Source of the DNA: Globisporangium splendens
Lineage: Eukaryota > Oomycota > Peronosporomycetes > Pythiales > Pythiaceae
DNA: 64,000 bases
Assembly: GCA_006386115.1 (NCBI GenBank)
Contig: VFIW01000099.1
Span: 90,104-154,103, forward strand
Direction of reading: 5' to 3'
The position numbers and the translations under genes are program-made. This document shows, in pieces, positions 29,909-41,180 of the stretch (positions within the stretch are counted from its first letter, which is position 1; each line of letters opens with the position of its first letter). The notes under the pieces were generated by a model, which was not told where the DNA came from, did no database searches, and was given only the letters and a program-made list of their open reading frames with translations.

Positions 29909-32171
29909 ATGGAGGTGAGCTGTGTGAGAGGCGCTCTGTCTGTGGATATGAACGCTAAGCGCTGTCTATACAGTGCGTTATATACTTACTGTATGTGCAC
30001 GTGCGCGTTTGTACGTTTAGGACGAAGAGTTTGGCGAAGACGTGCTGGTGACGGCGAAGGAAACGACGCGCGAGGCATCGGCATCGGCGACTGAAGAGTG
30101 GAAGGACTCGACCACCAAGAGCAGCGCTACTGCTGCTGCGAATGGAGGCGACAACGATGACGACGACGAAGAGCTCTACGGCGGCGTGTCGATCAAGTTG
30201 AACGCGGAGCCGGACAAGAGCGCCAAGGTGGTGCCTGCCAGTAGTGGACTGGCGGCGGTGAGTTTGCGATGCAAATAGCAGCTATGGTGTGAGCTCTATG
30301 CGTGTACTGAACAATGGTTATTATGCGAATTTGAACAGCGCGCGGCAGGTGGAGGCAATGATGATGACGACGACTTTGACGACGATGAGGACGAAGAAGA
30401 CATCGCGATCGTGCTCAACAATGACTCGAAAGGCAGCAAACCGACGCTGCGCTTCACAGGAGGTGCGTGGTTGTTTATTTGGCGAAGCATTTGTTGGTAA
30501 ATACTCAAAAAGTGCGTGATGTGCATTAGGTGGTGCGAGTCGCTATGTTCGCGGCAGTTTTGCTGGCGGGCCGCAGCATGTCCCCTCTGGTGTGTCGCAT
30601 CTGCACCACAAGCAGGGCGAGGTATGCCATATTTGCCTGTTTGCATGTGGATGAAGTTTTTTTGACTGAGTTTTATGTGGTAACAACGTGTTGTATTGCT
30701 GTATGAAGGGGGATGCGGATAGCATCGATGACCTGGCGATGTTTGGCGGACGTCGCACGGCGTTTGACGTGGACATTGATATGCTGGAAGACAAACCGTG
30801 GCGGAAACCTGGTGTCGATATTTCGGACTATTTCAACTACGGGTTCGACGAGCATTCCTGGCGGGTCAGTTGCATTTGTCCAGTATCGGGCTAGAGCCTA
30901 TCGATCGTGTCAGTGCCTAATCCAAATCCAATGTTGTGTGTGTGTGTGTTGTTGTTGTTAACCTGAATACGTTGATGCAGGAATATGCAGGTCGCCAGCT
31001 TCGACTGCGTCGCGATCTCGCCATGGAGAAGACCCGGGAGCAGGCGGCTCGTCAGGCAGTATCTGCTGCCTCGCAGCCTCCTGTCCACGACGTCAAATCC
31101 ATGCAAGGACCACCTCTAGGAGGCGGGATGCCACCAAGAGGAGCAGCGTTTCCAGGCGGCAACGGCCAACAACCAATGCAAATGGGTCCAGGCGGCAGCA
31201 ACAACCCACAAGGCGAACAATCTACGGGAGACGCGAACCAGCAACCACCTAATGGACAGTGGGGTCCAGGAGGCGGGATGCCTCCAATGGGCGGCATGGC
31301 GCGAGGTCCTCCAGGACCCGGTGGAATGGCAGGACCCCATGGCGCGCCAGGTCCGCACGGGTTCATGCCACCGCCACGCGGATGGCACCCTGGGATGGGA
31401 CCACCGCCACATGGCGGTGCACCAGGGCCATATATGCATCCATCGCAAAACTGGGGAGGCGGAATGCACGGCGGCCCTGTGCCAGGTCACTGGGGTGGTA
31501 ATGGAGCCGGCCGAGGTCCCCCAGGACCGTGGATGGGCGGACCTGGTCCTGATGATATGGGTGGTCGAGGAGGTCGCGGTGGCCGTGGTGGCGGCCGTGG
31601 GGGTCGAGGTGGACGTGGCCCGCGTGATTTTGACGACCGCGGCGGCAGAAGACCAGACGACAAGGACAGCCGCGACGAGAGCAGCCATCGTGGAGATAGT
31701 CGCTCGCGCGATACAAACCACTCGGCACGAGACCGATCGCGTTCGCGGTCGCGAGGGCGTCGTCCAGATCGAGACTCGTCTCGAGACACCTCAAAGAGCT
31801 CTGGTCGTGATGGCATCAACGATGCCGGTGGAGACGGACGAGGGGATCGAGACCGAGGAGGTCGTGATCGTGATCGTGACCGTGATCGGGACCGGAATGA
31901 CCGCGACCGCGACCACCGGAACGATCGCGACCGAAACGATCGAGGAGACCGGGACCGCGGTGGTCGCGACCGAGACCGTGAACGCCGCAGCGATCGCGAT
32001 CGAAGTCAACAGGACAAAGACAGCAAGGGACGAGACCGCGACAGTCGAGGTGCTCCCCGCTCGGACGACCGGGACCCTCGCAAGCGTCGAGACCGGGATG
32101 AAAGTAGCGGCGGTGGAGGAGGAGGTTCGAGCAGCAACAGCAACGACCAGAGATATAAACGAAGACGCTAG
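29909..32171 (+). CDS. FIP1: FIP1-like polyadenylation factor with RGG and RD-rich tail
   Basis: Six exons (29909-29914, 30021-30257, 30339-30462, 30530-30621, 30709-30864, 30981-32171) give 601 residues, all in phase with GT-AG borders. The FIP1 core motif is at about residues 181-205 ([20 protein letters not shown] then WREYAGRQ). FIP1 tethers poly(A) polymerase to the cleavage and polyadenylation complex in the nucleus. Upstream is an acidic region with long Asp runs. Downstream come a Gly/Pro/Met-rich stretch, an RGG box (31562-31620), an RS-like part and repeated Arg-Asp dipeptides, as in animal and plant FIP1 tails. The first exon encodes only two residues; the reading frame from exon 2 supports this start. 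Confidence 0.92.
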
Positions 32172-32225
32172 ATTTTCACAGAAAGCAGTAGCGACACTTG
32201 CGCACACAGCACCAGCTCCTCTCTT

Positions 32226-34998
32226 TTAGATTTGCTTGCGGAGCCATAATTCCGTCTCTAATTTATCTAAATCGTGCGCTGTCACTTGAACTGCAAGCAG
32301 CGCGTCATTTTGGATCGTCTCGGTTGGAACAAACGTCATCGCAGGCAGCGCTCTGTCCGCAGCCAATGGATGCTGACACAACGCTGTGATCGCATCACGA
32401 AGAGCTACAAGCACACAAACCATAATGAGATGATGTGAAATATATAAGCAGAGGTGTGGAGATGAACGTACCTGAAGCGATCTCAACTTCACTTTGGAAC
32501 GCAGCCATTTGGTAAAAGACGCGGAAATGCAGCACGCGGTCCCATGGGAGCTGCGCGTTCGTCAGGCTTTTCTCAATGCACTTGACGAGACCAAGTGCGC
32601 TCTGGTGCACTTGATCTGCCTCAAGAGCTTGCTTTGATGGCGATGGCAACGTGGCCATGCACACGATGAGACTCACTGCACGCGGGATGATGCTCGTTTG
32701 GCATTCGAACTCCCATCCACTGTTATCAATTTGGCTATTGAGTTTGAACACCGAGCTGACTGGTCCAAGGTGCTTGAGCACGCGATGGCAGAACGCCTGC
32801 AGTTCCACTTCCACGAGCGCGTGGCGAGGCAGGTGGGAAACCTGGATCACCAGCAACGGCGCCTTGGTGACCAACGCGACGCGTTCTTGGTCCTTGTCGA
32901 CCTCGTCGTCGCTCTCATCGCTGTCGACAACGTCTTCGAATCGATCCTTCAGCCCCGCATTCGACACCATTTGCGCGCGGCACACCTGCGTCAGGTCAGC
33001 GACACTCGATCCACTAGTATCCATGGCAGTCGTGTACACAACCGCCGAGCAGATATGACGCAAGTTGGACTCGAGCGATTCAAGCACCTTGCCTGCGTTG
33101 CGATAGCACTGCTTGGCCTGAGCCACATGGTCAGCGCCGACGATCTCCATCGTCTGCGGCAGAAACGAGACTTGGCCCGCTAAGAGGATGAGCGACTTGT
33201 GCAAAATGTTCGCTTGGCTGTACGGACCAATGCAGTTTGGTGCCCATGCCGATATGCTCTTGATGTGCAGCACATCGCGCGTCACACGTGACGATTGACG
33301 CAGTTTGCTTTCGCCACTGCCGCGGATCCCGATGCAATCCATGAGCACACGAGCTGGCAGCGACCCAACTTCGACGCAACTGCGCGATGGCGGCATGTGC
33401 GTGCCAAAGTACTTGCAGTACTCGGCGTTAATTTGGCCAAACTGGTTCATGTCTTGGACGTAGAGATGCACAAAGCAGACATCTTCCAACGTCATGGATT
33501 CCTTAGCCAGCGTATCTGTGTGACACATAATATAATGAGCAGATGAGTCCAACGTCAAAGGCTAACTCAGAACGTACCTCCCTACGCGTTAGCATAATCT
33601 GTCAGGCATCTTACCTTTGGCATGATCAAAGAGCTCTTTAATTTCCTGCTCAAGCGTGAAGGATGCACTGTTTGAGCACATGAACCCGCTCAAGTAGAAG
33701 AGATTGCGGAATTGACGATGCGCTGAAAGAAATGCACGACCCGTTGGTGCCGTTTGAGCAAGCGTTGTTGCGCTAGTTGCATCAGATCCTCGTGGCTTTT
33801 CCTGGGCACTGAGAGTCAAATCTGGTACAAAAGAGGAGATCGGGAGTCGTGATGCAAGCTTCGAAGGACTCGCGGGTTCCTTGTCTTCCAGGTGGCACTT
33901 TTCAATCACGAGAAACGCCACCGGCGCAAAGTAGTCGTCAGAATGCAGCACGACGCGAGACGAGTCACTATGAAACACACATGTGCCACACATATACACG
34001 TCAGTCCTCTGGCTTGGCAAATAAAGAGTCAGAGCCTAGCTTTCTGCCCACGTACATGACGATTCTCTTTTTGAACAATGGACAATCCAAAGTGAGCGTC
34101 TCGTACTCTCCACCTTCTCCACATACGTTCAGCTGATACTTGTCTTGCTGTACAGCACGACCAAACAGTAATCAACCCATTAGCAGGATTCCGCACAGAG
34201 CATCTACCACCACCACGTTTGAAAGTACCAGTGCCAGAAAATCCTGCTGGAGCTCTTCGATGGTCTTGCCGAGGTGCTTGCGAGGCGTGAGTCCGATGGA
34301 CGCGACTTTCACGAGAATCGCCTCAATTCCGGATTCGACCATGTCGTCCAGAAGATCCTCCTGCTCACGTCGCCACAGGTACCCCAGCGATGTCAGGCCA
34401 AGTCGCGAGCAGCTAAAGGGACACACGCATCAACAGCTTAGCCCCACTACATCCTACGCAAAAGCCTCTACAGCGCACTGTAACCTCTTGTACTCACACA
34501 TTCTCCACGCGATTGCGCTGGTACGAGGAGAAGATTGCACCCGTGCAAACGGCTTCCACCTCAGGATAATCTGCCTACATGTGCGCGCATCGAATGGTTA
34601 GCAAGAGCGCCACCTGACCTTCCCGCCACCTGACCTTCCCACAACCTGACCATCGCACCACTCATCCGATCTCTACTTACCAGCACTTTCTCGAGCAAGC
34701 GGTAGAGATCTTCCACCTCGTCGCCATCAGTAGTGCCGTGATAGTCAATGTCCTGCTTGATGGCCGTGCCCGTGATGGTCTGCGTCACGAGCGGCAGCTC
34801 CATGCTCTCGGCGATGAGCGACACGACGTTGTGACCCACAGACTGGTACATGAACGAGTCGATCTCGGCGTCCTCGGGCGCCAGCTCGAGCGGCGGGTGC
34901 AGGTGTGCGAGACACACGATGTCGTGGCCGTAGCGCACGCACTCCATCATGGCGTAGCACGAGTCCTTGCCGCCGCTCACGAGCGCGACCACCTTCAT
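32226..34998 (-). CDS. DPH6: Diphthine--ammonia ligase with two C-terminal RidA-like domains
   Basis: A multi-exon gene beginning MKVVALVSGGKDS. The SGGKDS PP-loop (residues 8-13) binds ATP for amidation of diphthine, the last step of diphthamide formation on elongation factor 2. Further N-terminal motifs are GTAIKQDIDYHGTTDGDEVEDL, VEAVCTGAIFSSYQRNRVENVC and NVCGEGGEYETLTLDCPLF, each across clean GT-AG introns (the donor at 34680 is GTAAGT). After a linker follow two RidA/YjgF-type domains: one around 33.75-33.3 kb (FLSAHRQFRNLFYLSGFMC) and one around 33.2-32.4 kb (IGPYSQANILHKSLILLAGQ). This three-part layout is known from fungal and plant DPH6. Function of the RidA part is not known. Confidence 0.92.
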
Positions 34999-35196
34999 GC
35001 CTACTGCCTTACTGTTGCCTTTTGTGCATCAACACCAGTGAAAATTGGAGCCATTGGTACAGCGTACCACAAACAAAAAGAGTCCTGTATTTGATTTAGT
35101 GCGGTGCATTCAGAAGAAGAGTGCTCTATTAGAAGAGTAACGGTACAAAGGGCTTGTATTGAGATCTTGCTCTTGTTTTTGGCGCCAAATGCAAAA

Positions 35197-37297
35197 ATGA
35201 AGAGCGTCGCTGATGCAAATGCGGAGGGCGTGACCGTCGTGGACGTCCCATTATTGCACCAGTATGAGCGCCATTGCGCCACCACCAGCAGCAGTGGAGA
35301 CGACCTGTTGTCGCAACACAGCGTGTCGTCGCAGCGGATGGCGATCTGTGACGACTGCGGCGTGGTCGCGGTCGCGAATGGACCGATCGTGGATCTCTTC
35401 CTCGCGAGTGGATTGGTGCTCATGTCCAGTGGCAATGCACACAGCGACGATGATGACGACCAGGATGCAGACGATGCAAAAGGCGATAGGGGTGAGCTTG
35501 TATCGAAATGTGTCAGCATTGTACGAATTTGCAGGCAGGAGCAGTGGTGTTACTGTTGAAAGAGTCGAGCAGCTTTGCGATTTTCCAGTGGAGAGAGCGG
35601 TTCAGCGACCGTCAGGTGTGCGTGGCGGAGCTGCCAGGTTGCACTGCGCCCCTGGTCGCAACCTCGCTAAATTTCGACGGGCAGTGGGGTGCGATCTCCG
35701 ATTCGCGTGAACATCTTTATTTATTGGATTTCTGCTTCTTTGAGTGGTATGGACACTCCTCGTCGCGATGTGGTGGAGACATATTTCCTAGCCTGTCTGA
35801 GTCCAAGCGGCTGAAAATTGGCAGCTGCTCACGATCTGGGATCCTCCTGCGAGACAATCCTCTGGAGTCGGTTCGTCTTGCTTCGGTGACAGGAGGTATG
35901 AGCTGTGTTGTGTGTGTTGCTTGCTGCTGCCGACTCATTTTGTGGTTGTGGCCATTGAACCCTTCAGATCACGAAAGGCAAAGTGTATTCACATCGCTTC
36001 GGTGGTGGAAAGCAGCGTCAGGGAGTGAAGGTGACCAATTCCTAATAGCTGGTTCACTCGGTGGAACTGTGAGCGTGAGTACTCGCGCATCGAGTGTGTT
36101 TTAAGGAAACCAAATATGCAATTCGCGGAGTTCTGACGCCCATCCTTCCTGACGTACTAATTCGCTGCAATTGGTGCGTATGCAGATCATGGCTCTCATT
36201 GAAAAGTGCGATGCTACAAACCCAACGCGATGGGTACTGGAGACAAAGCAGGTTGGATATGAAAACAAAATGATCACAACTAAGTGATATAGTTGGTGCT
36301 TGTCGGAGCATCTAAGATTTCCAGTTTAGATCTACCCCGCTATCTCAGCGCTTCGAGAGGATCCAGTTCGACAGATTTACATTCGCAAGAACCAAGTTTT
36401 GTCGATTTCAAATACAGCTGGAAGGTTCTGGGAATTACAATCAACGAGCTCTTCTGACGAATCCAAGCGCGTTGTGTGGCCGACGATCAAAGAGTTTTGG
36501 GAGTCTCCAGCAATCCATGTACGAAAGAAAGAAGCGAAACGTGCCGCCATCTGCTCCTCGCGAGTTTGCAAATAACTAACGCTATCCATTCGTTGCTTGT
36601 ATCTACAGTTCGTGGTGCAGCTTGAAATCGAAGGTGTGTGTGCGGTATCTCCTGGCGGTAAACTGGGGACTGCATTGTCGGCCACGCTTTTTGCGCGCGA
36701 GGCTGAAAACGAGAACTCGGAGCGCTGGATTGTGGCTTTGATGACTGGCCAGTCTCTACAGTTCATCAGTAGACAGGCTCTGTCTGAAGCAGCTAAAGTG
36801 TCTTGCATTAATTCAAGAGCTGGCGAGCAAACTGAAAGTAATGAGATAATCCCACCGGCTGATGTCAGTGGAATCGACGAACTGGAAACAAGTCCACAAC
36901 AAATCGATCGTCGCGACGAGAAAAGAGCGCACGACAAAACGCCCGTGGCAACTACTATCCAGGAAAAGTATCGACTTCCTCGTACGACTTGGGACGTGAA
37001 CTTACGACCTCCACCAGAGAAAGAGTCCGGTGAGCCGAGAGCTGAAACCGCGAGGACGGGATTCAACGAAGTGAATATTGCTCAGCTGACGAAAGTGACT
37101 CCAGCAGCATACGATCAGGTACACAAATACGCTACTCATGGACCAATCTTATGGTCAACGCTAATGCCGGCTTATTCATCTTCCAGCGTGTGGTGGAGAC
37201 TGCTCGGCGCATTGAGCAGCTGAGCAGCACTTTGAAGCAACTCCGGACATCATTTCAGTCGTTCACCCAGGATGCTCAGCAGCATAGAATGCAATGA
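35197..37297 (+). CDS. Unrecognised intron-rich protein, possibly beta-propeller
   Basis: I do not recognise this gene. It starts MKSVADANAEGVTVVDVP and continues over several exons: 35197-35491, then from 35539, and further segments up to a last exon that begins after CTTCCAG near 37187 and ends at 37297. The reading includes LNFDGQWGAISDSREHLYLL, SLRWWKAASGSEGDQFLIAG and LGGTVS, which resemble blades of a WD-like propeller. The C-terminal exon (ETARRIEQLSSTLKQLRTSF) looks like a short coiled coil. Exons in the middle (35.9-36.6 kb) are approximate. It is divergent to DPH6, with 198 bp between the starts. Confidence 0.55.
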
Positions 37298-37515
37298 CTG
37301 AGCAGCTGGAAGAAGCAGTTCGATTACGACTCATTCGAAGCCAGCAAAATGGAAATGACTCAACTTTCGTCATGCCTTGACAGGCGAAGTATCTGTGCAA
37401 AGACGTTTCACTTTTGCGTATATGGATGAAATTAGCTCCTCACAATGCGCTGTGCCTATTCATTTCATCGTTAGCATCAGCGGCCGAGCATCGAACGAGA
37501 CTTCCCACGTTGAAA

Positions 37516-38859
37516 ATGGACAGAGGATACCGTCAAGATGAAAAGGAGCGCGCTCGGTTTGAGGCCGGGATCGCGAGCCGTTGGCAATTCAATTTCCAGC
37601 AAAGCAACAATCAGCAGCAGCACCAAGCGCCAGTGATTCCACATTTGACGGAAAAGTACGACCCAGACCATCCTGACGCTGACTGGGGTGGTTTCGTGCA
37701 ACACTCATATAAGAAGCGGTTCTACAACGATCACGCTTCTGCCAAAGACGTACGTGAATACTGAAGCCTCGCTTGTCACTCCCTCCACGTGCTGACCGAC
37801 GATTTACTGACCATACACTGTAGAATCTCGCGTATGATGACAAAGGCGGTCTGATGCCGAATCTGTCGGCTACGATCTCGAATAACGCTGGAAGAAAGCT
37901 CTTTGAGCCGCATCAGATGCCTTCAGAGGATCTGGTGCGCTTCCATGATTCTTGTATGAGGGTGAAAGTGGCGGGATCTTATTGTTTTGTTACGATTATG
38001 CTCTAGAACATCCTTGGTATCCCCTACCAGAGCGCCGTGTACCAGGTAAGCAAGGATTGTCTGCAAAGCATCGAGTTCTATGACTGGCTGATGATAGTTT
38101 CTGTGCATTCACCAGGTTGGGCCAGGGTGCGATGTCAGCTCGAGCGACTGGAAAACGTAAGCTGACCGAAACTTGGTGGAGCCACAGATATACCAGTGCA
38201 TTAAACAATCTTGTTATGGGATGACTTTGAATGATAGGTCATATGCGTCGCAAACGTCAATGGAAGCGACCCCGAAAGATGTCTATGCACTCGGTACCAG
38301 ACACAATTCCCAGCATAAGCGCCACGTGACCCCAATTGTACGGAAAGCAGACACAAGCTACATTGTTGGCACACTCTATCTCAAGCTAACTCTGCTGTTT
38401 GTTTGGGTGATTTAGCACGAGAAGTCGCATCTTGACCGCAAAACTTCAGCGCGGATAAGCTCTCCGTTCTCTGACGAGAGTGGACTCGCAAGTAGCTTCA
38501 CCAGCCATGGCTCACTGAGTGGGCAAAGAGTGGACTCAAAGCAGCCGTTGTTGGCTGAGATCGGCAAGATCGTTGCAGCCGAAGATTTCGGTGAAAAGCT
38601 CGTGTAAGGGTTTCATTTTTGCTCCTCTATATATTCGAGCTTGACTTTGATGCTCCCATATTGATTATCCCTCTGAGCAGGAGTCCGGAGCTGCATCTTT
38701 CACAAAGTTATGCGGATCTGACGCAGAAGATGCTGCTGGCGGAGAACCAGTACGTAGTTGCACTCCTTAGTCTTTTCTGCGACCTGATGTTGGTGCATTG
38801 GCATTAGCCGAAATCTGGAGCTAACGTCGCTCATTCTGTTTTGTTGTTGCGACAAATAA
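37516..38859 (+). CDS. Unrecognised protein of about 200-240 residues
   Basis: I do not recognise this gene. Small exons join in phase at GT-AG borders: 37516-37749, 37824-37934, 38007-38045, 38116-38156, 38238-38364, from 38416 to about 38604, then two short exons. The protein starts MDRGYRQDEKERARFEAGIA and contains YDPDHPDADWGGFVQHSYKK, GRKLFEPHQMPSEDL and ILGIPYQSAVYQ. The C-terminal part is Ser-rich and then helical (LSQSYADLTQKMLLAENQ). The last donor is ambiguous, so the protein ends either at 38807 or, with one more exon, at 38859. No membrane segment or signal is seen. Confidence 0.5.
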
Positions 38860-39155
38860 CCAAAGCCATGGAGTGAAACTCGGATACACAGGAAGGAGAA
38901 ATCCGACGAGATATTAAACCATAGCAGAATGCGTACGACGACATTGGTGAGAGCCAAGAAATAAGGTGAATGAAGGAAGGCGATGACAATTTGTGCCAAA
39001 GATGGAATCTTTTATCTCTCATGTGTTCAGTCAAAGCAAACCGCAACAAGGGGATTCGAGCGTCACAGAAAACTGCGGAGGGATCAACAGGTCTTGCTCA
39101 TTTCAATGTAGACTTTTTGCATGTTTCCCGCAGGAAAGATTGGGCACCCAACACC

Positions 39156-40601
39156 TTACATCGAGTACATTTTGATCTTGAAGAAAAACAAGCTGACAAG
39201 AAAGCCGACAAAAGAAATCGCGCCGCCCACAAACACTGGAAGTGCATATCCGAGCGGCGTCTCGACCAAAGCCGCGCTGACAGCGAAATTCAGCAACTGA
39301 CCAAAGCAGTTGGCTGAGTTCACTGCGCCGACATGCATACCAACCTCGGCTCCATCGCCGTAAACGTGGATCAGGATCGGGACGATCAAAGCAAAGCTCG
39401 TGACCTCCGTGATCGCCGTCATGACCACAATCACGACATCCACTGCAACGACCTTCGTAAAAGCCATCACCATGAGAAGAGCCTGGGGGATTATCGCGAA
39501 GGTGACGATCCAGCGAGCTCCCATGCGGGCCACCAGGAACGGAAGCACCCACGAGTACACATAGCCGACGATGTTGAAGGTCATATCCGCTACCCCACCA
39601 GCCAACTGAACGCCTTCGTTGTATCGGGTTTGCTCAACCGTACAATTTTCGTGGCACGTGTCTGCATTCTGCGAGTCGCCATCGAACACTTCGACGCCAA
39701 AGAACTGCCCCTTGCTGCCATTGTACGCCGTGAAGCCGTACTGGACAGTGAAGAACACGATGCAGTACACTATTAGCACACGCGGGAGCGTACGAAGCCC
39801 GTGGACAATCGTGCGGAATGCATCGACGATGCGTGAACACGTTGTAATCTTGTCTAGCGGGTCCTTGGCACGAGGAATCTCCTTTGCAAACGCGCACACA
39901 ACTCCAACACTGGCGATCATCGTGACCGACAGCATCCCGAGAAACCAACGCAGCGTCAAGTGAGCAGCACCGAAAAAGTAAATGTACCCGGCGACTAGGA
40001 TCGACCCCAACGTGGAGCTCGCTTGACCAATTCCAGAGCCCAGAGTTTGCCGATCGCCCGCGAAATCCGCGATGATCAAGATCGCGGGGGTCTGCACTGC
40101 GTTGACGGTGATGTCCATCCACGTGTAGAAGAAGATCGTGAGCAACGAAGTCCACAGACGATGGTCACCTTGGTCTCCGAGCAACTCCCCAAGGTTGCGA
40201 GTGTACCCCATCATCGTCCAGCAAATCGAGCTTGCAATCGCCCCATAGAGCAAATAAGGACGACGACGTCCGTAGCGATTCGTGCTGCGATCACCCAGAA
40301 CGCCGATAGTCGGCGCAATGAGGATTCCCGAAAGTGGTCCAATGAGTTGGGTGAGCTGGACAGCATATGGTGGCGGCATCGTCCCGAGGTATGGGCCAAG
40401 GGCTGCCCACTGCGCAGCCCAAGCCATGTTTGTCGCCATTCTTGGAAGTGACAGCAGCACCATCATCGCAATCGAGCACCCGCCAGCGGCATCTTGGATC
40501 GAACCATTATCGCGCACGAGCACAACCGAGTCCCGCTTGTATGCTGGTATGTCCACAGCGTCGTACGTTGGCGTACCTTGGAGGTTTGCTTCACTCACCA
40601 T
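39156..40601 (-). CDS. Sucrose-transporter-like MFS protein, diverged solitary paralogue
   Basis: An intron-less gene of 481 residues with the same architecture as the array genes: LSLPRMATNMAWAAQWAALG, then GDRSTNRYGRRRPYLLYGAI, about 12 membrane segments, and a loop with ADTCHENCTVEQTRYNEG that retains the two cysteines. The start at MVSEANLQGTPTYDAVDIPA (40601) is chosen over the upstream ATG at 40739 because it aligns with the paralogues and lies 28 bases after an Inr+FPR box. Sequence has drifted well away from genes 1-6 and shows no long identical tracts, so it appears to be outside the homogenising exchange. Substrate may differ. Confidence 0.92.
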   Translation of the reverse strand: MVSEANLQGTPTYDAVDIPAYKRDSVVLVRDNGSIQDAAGGCSIAMMVLLSLPRMATNMAWAAQWAALGPYLGTMPPPYAVQLTQLIGPLSGILIAPTIGVLGDRSTNRYGRRRPYLLYGAIASSICWTMMGYTRNLGELLGDQGDHRLWTSLLTIFFYTWMDITVNAVQTPAILIIADFAGDRQTLGSGIGQASSTLGSILVAGYIYFFGAAHLTLRWFLGMLSVTMIASVGVVCAFAKEIPRAKDPLDKITTCSRIVDAFRTIVHGLRTLPRVLIVYCIVFFTVQYGFTAYNGSKGQFFGVEVFDGDSQNADTCHENCTVEQTRYNEGVQLAGGVADMTFNIVGYVYSWVLPFLVARMGARWIVTFAIIPQALLMVMAFTKVVAVDVVIVVMTAITEVTSFALIVPILIHVYGDGAEVGMHVGAVNSANCFGQLLNFAVSAALVETPLGYALPVFVGGAISFVGFLVSLFFFKIKMYSM

Positions 40602-40613
40602 GGTGCCGAGAAA

Positions 40614-40629
40614 GGAAACTGGGAAATGA
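40614..40629 (-). promoter_or_regulatory. Inr+FPR core promoter of the solitary transporter
   Basis: The minus strand reads TCATTTCCCAGTTTCC, an initiator plus FPR-like box, only 28 bases before the preferred ATG. It lies inside the longer open frame that begins at 40739, arguing against that longer start. Confidence 0.6.
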
Positions 40630-41180
40630 AGATCACAACGCGTTTTCAAAAAGTGAGGACCACGGAAGGCAGAATCAATGAGGCGCACTATTCTCTGCTC
40701 CTCAATGAGAGGCGTGTGTCCAGTCTTCCGTTTCGTCATCCGAGAGAATCAAGTTGCCCTTATGTGTCAACGTCGTGATCTGACGCAAGTTCAATAGTCA
40801 GATGCAGCCTGATCCTGCGGCGTGTGAGCCCGAATGCGTTGATAGTTTCTCGCTGTCTCCATACCCGCATGATTGTCGTCCACTCTGGTCTCAAAAGCTG
40901 TTGAAGAATGGGTTCGTGAGTCAATAAGTCAATATCATGGATGTCCAGAAGCACAAAAGCCAGCAAGAGATGCAAAATAGCCACATGGAGCACGTTTTGT
41001 TGGACGCAGATGATAGATGCACGTTGTTTGGACATACACACACCTTCACCGCGCGTCTCGTTGTCATTGCCTTTTCCTACAAAATAAGGATTTCTTCGTT
41101 TGTGCTCTTGTCCCCTACGCGGTTTGTCTTTTGTCTTCTTGTTTGCTGCCCTTGTACTCGGGAATCACCTCCTGCACTGG
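40630..41180. other. Intergenic region
   Basis: About 550 bp between the solitary transporter promoter and the 3' end of the next minus-strand gene. I see no gene in it. Confidence 0.5.

Noticed and set aside
31562..32000. Repeated GGTCG/GATCG-rich sequence, considered as a CRISPR or satellite array
   Set aside because: The repeats are codons of the RGG and Arg-Asp tail of FIP1, in frame and without spacers of fixed length.
40602..40739. Upstream ATG for the solitary transporter
   Set aside because: The alignment of paralogues starts at 40601 and a core promoter lies between the two ATGs.
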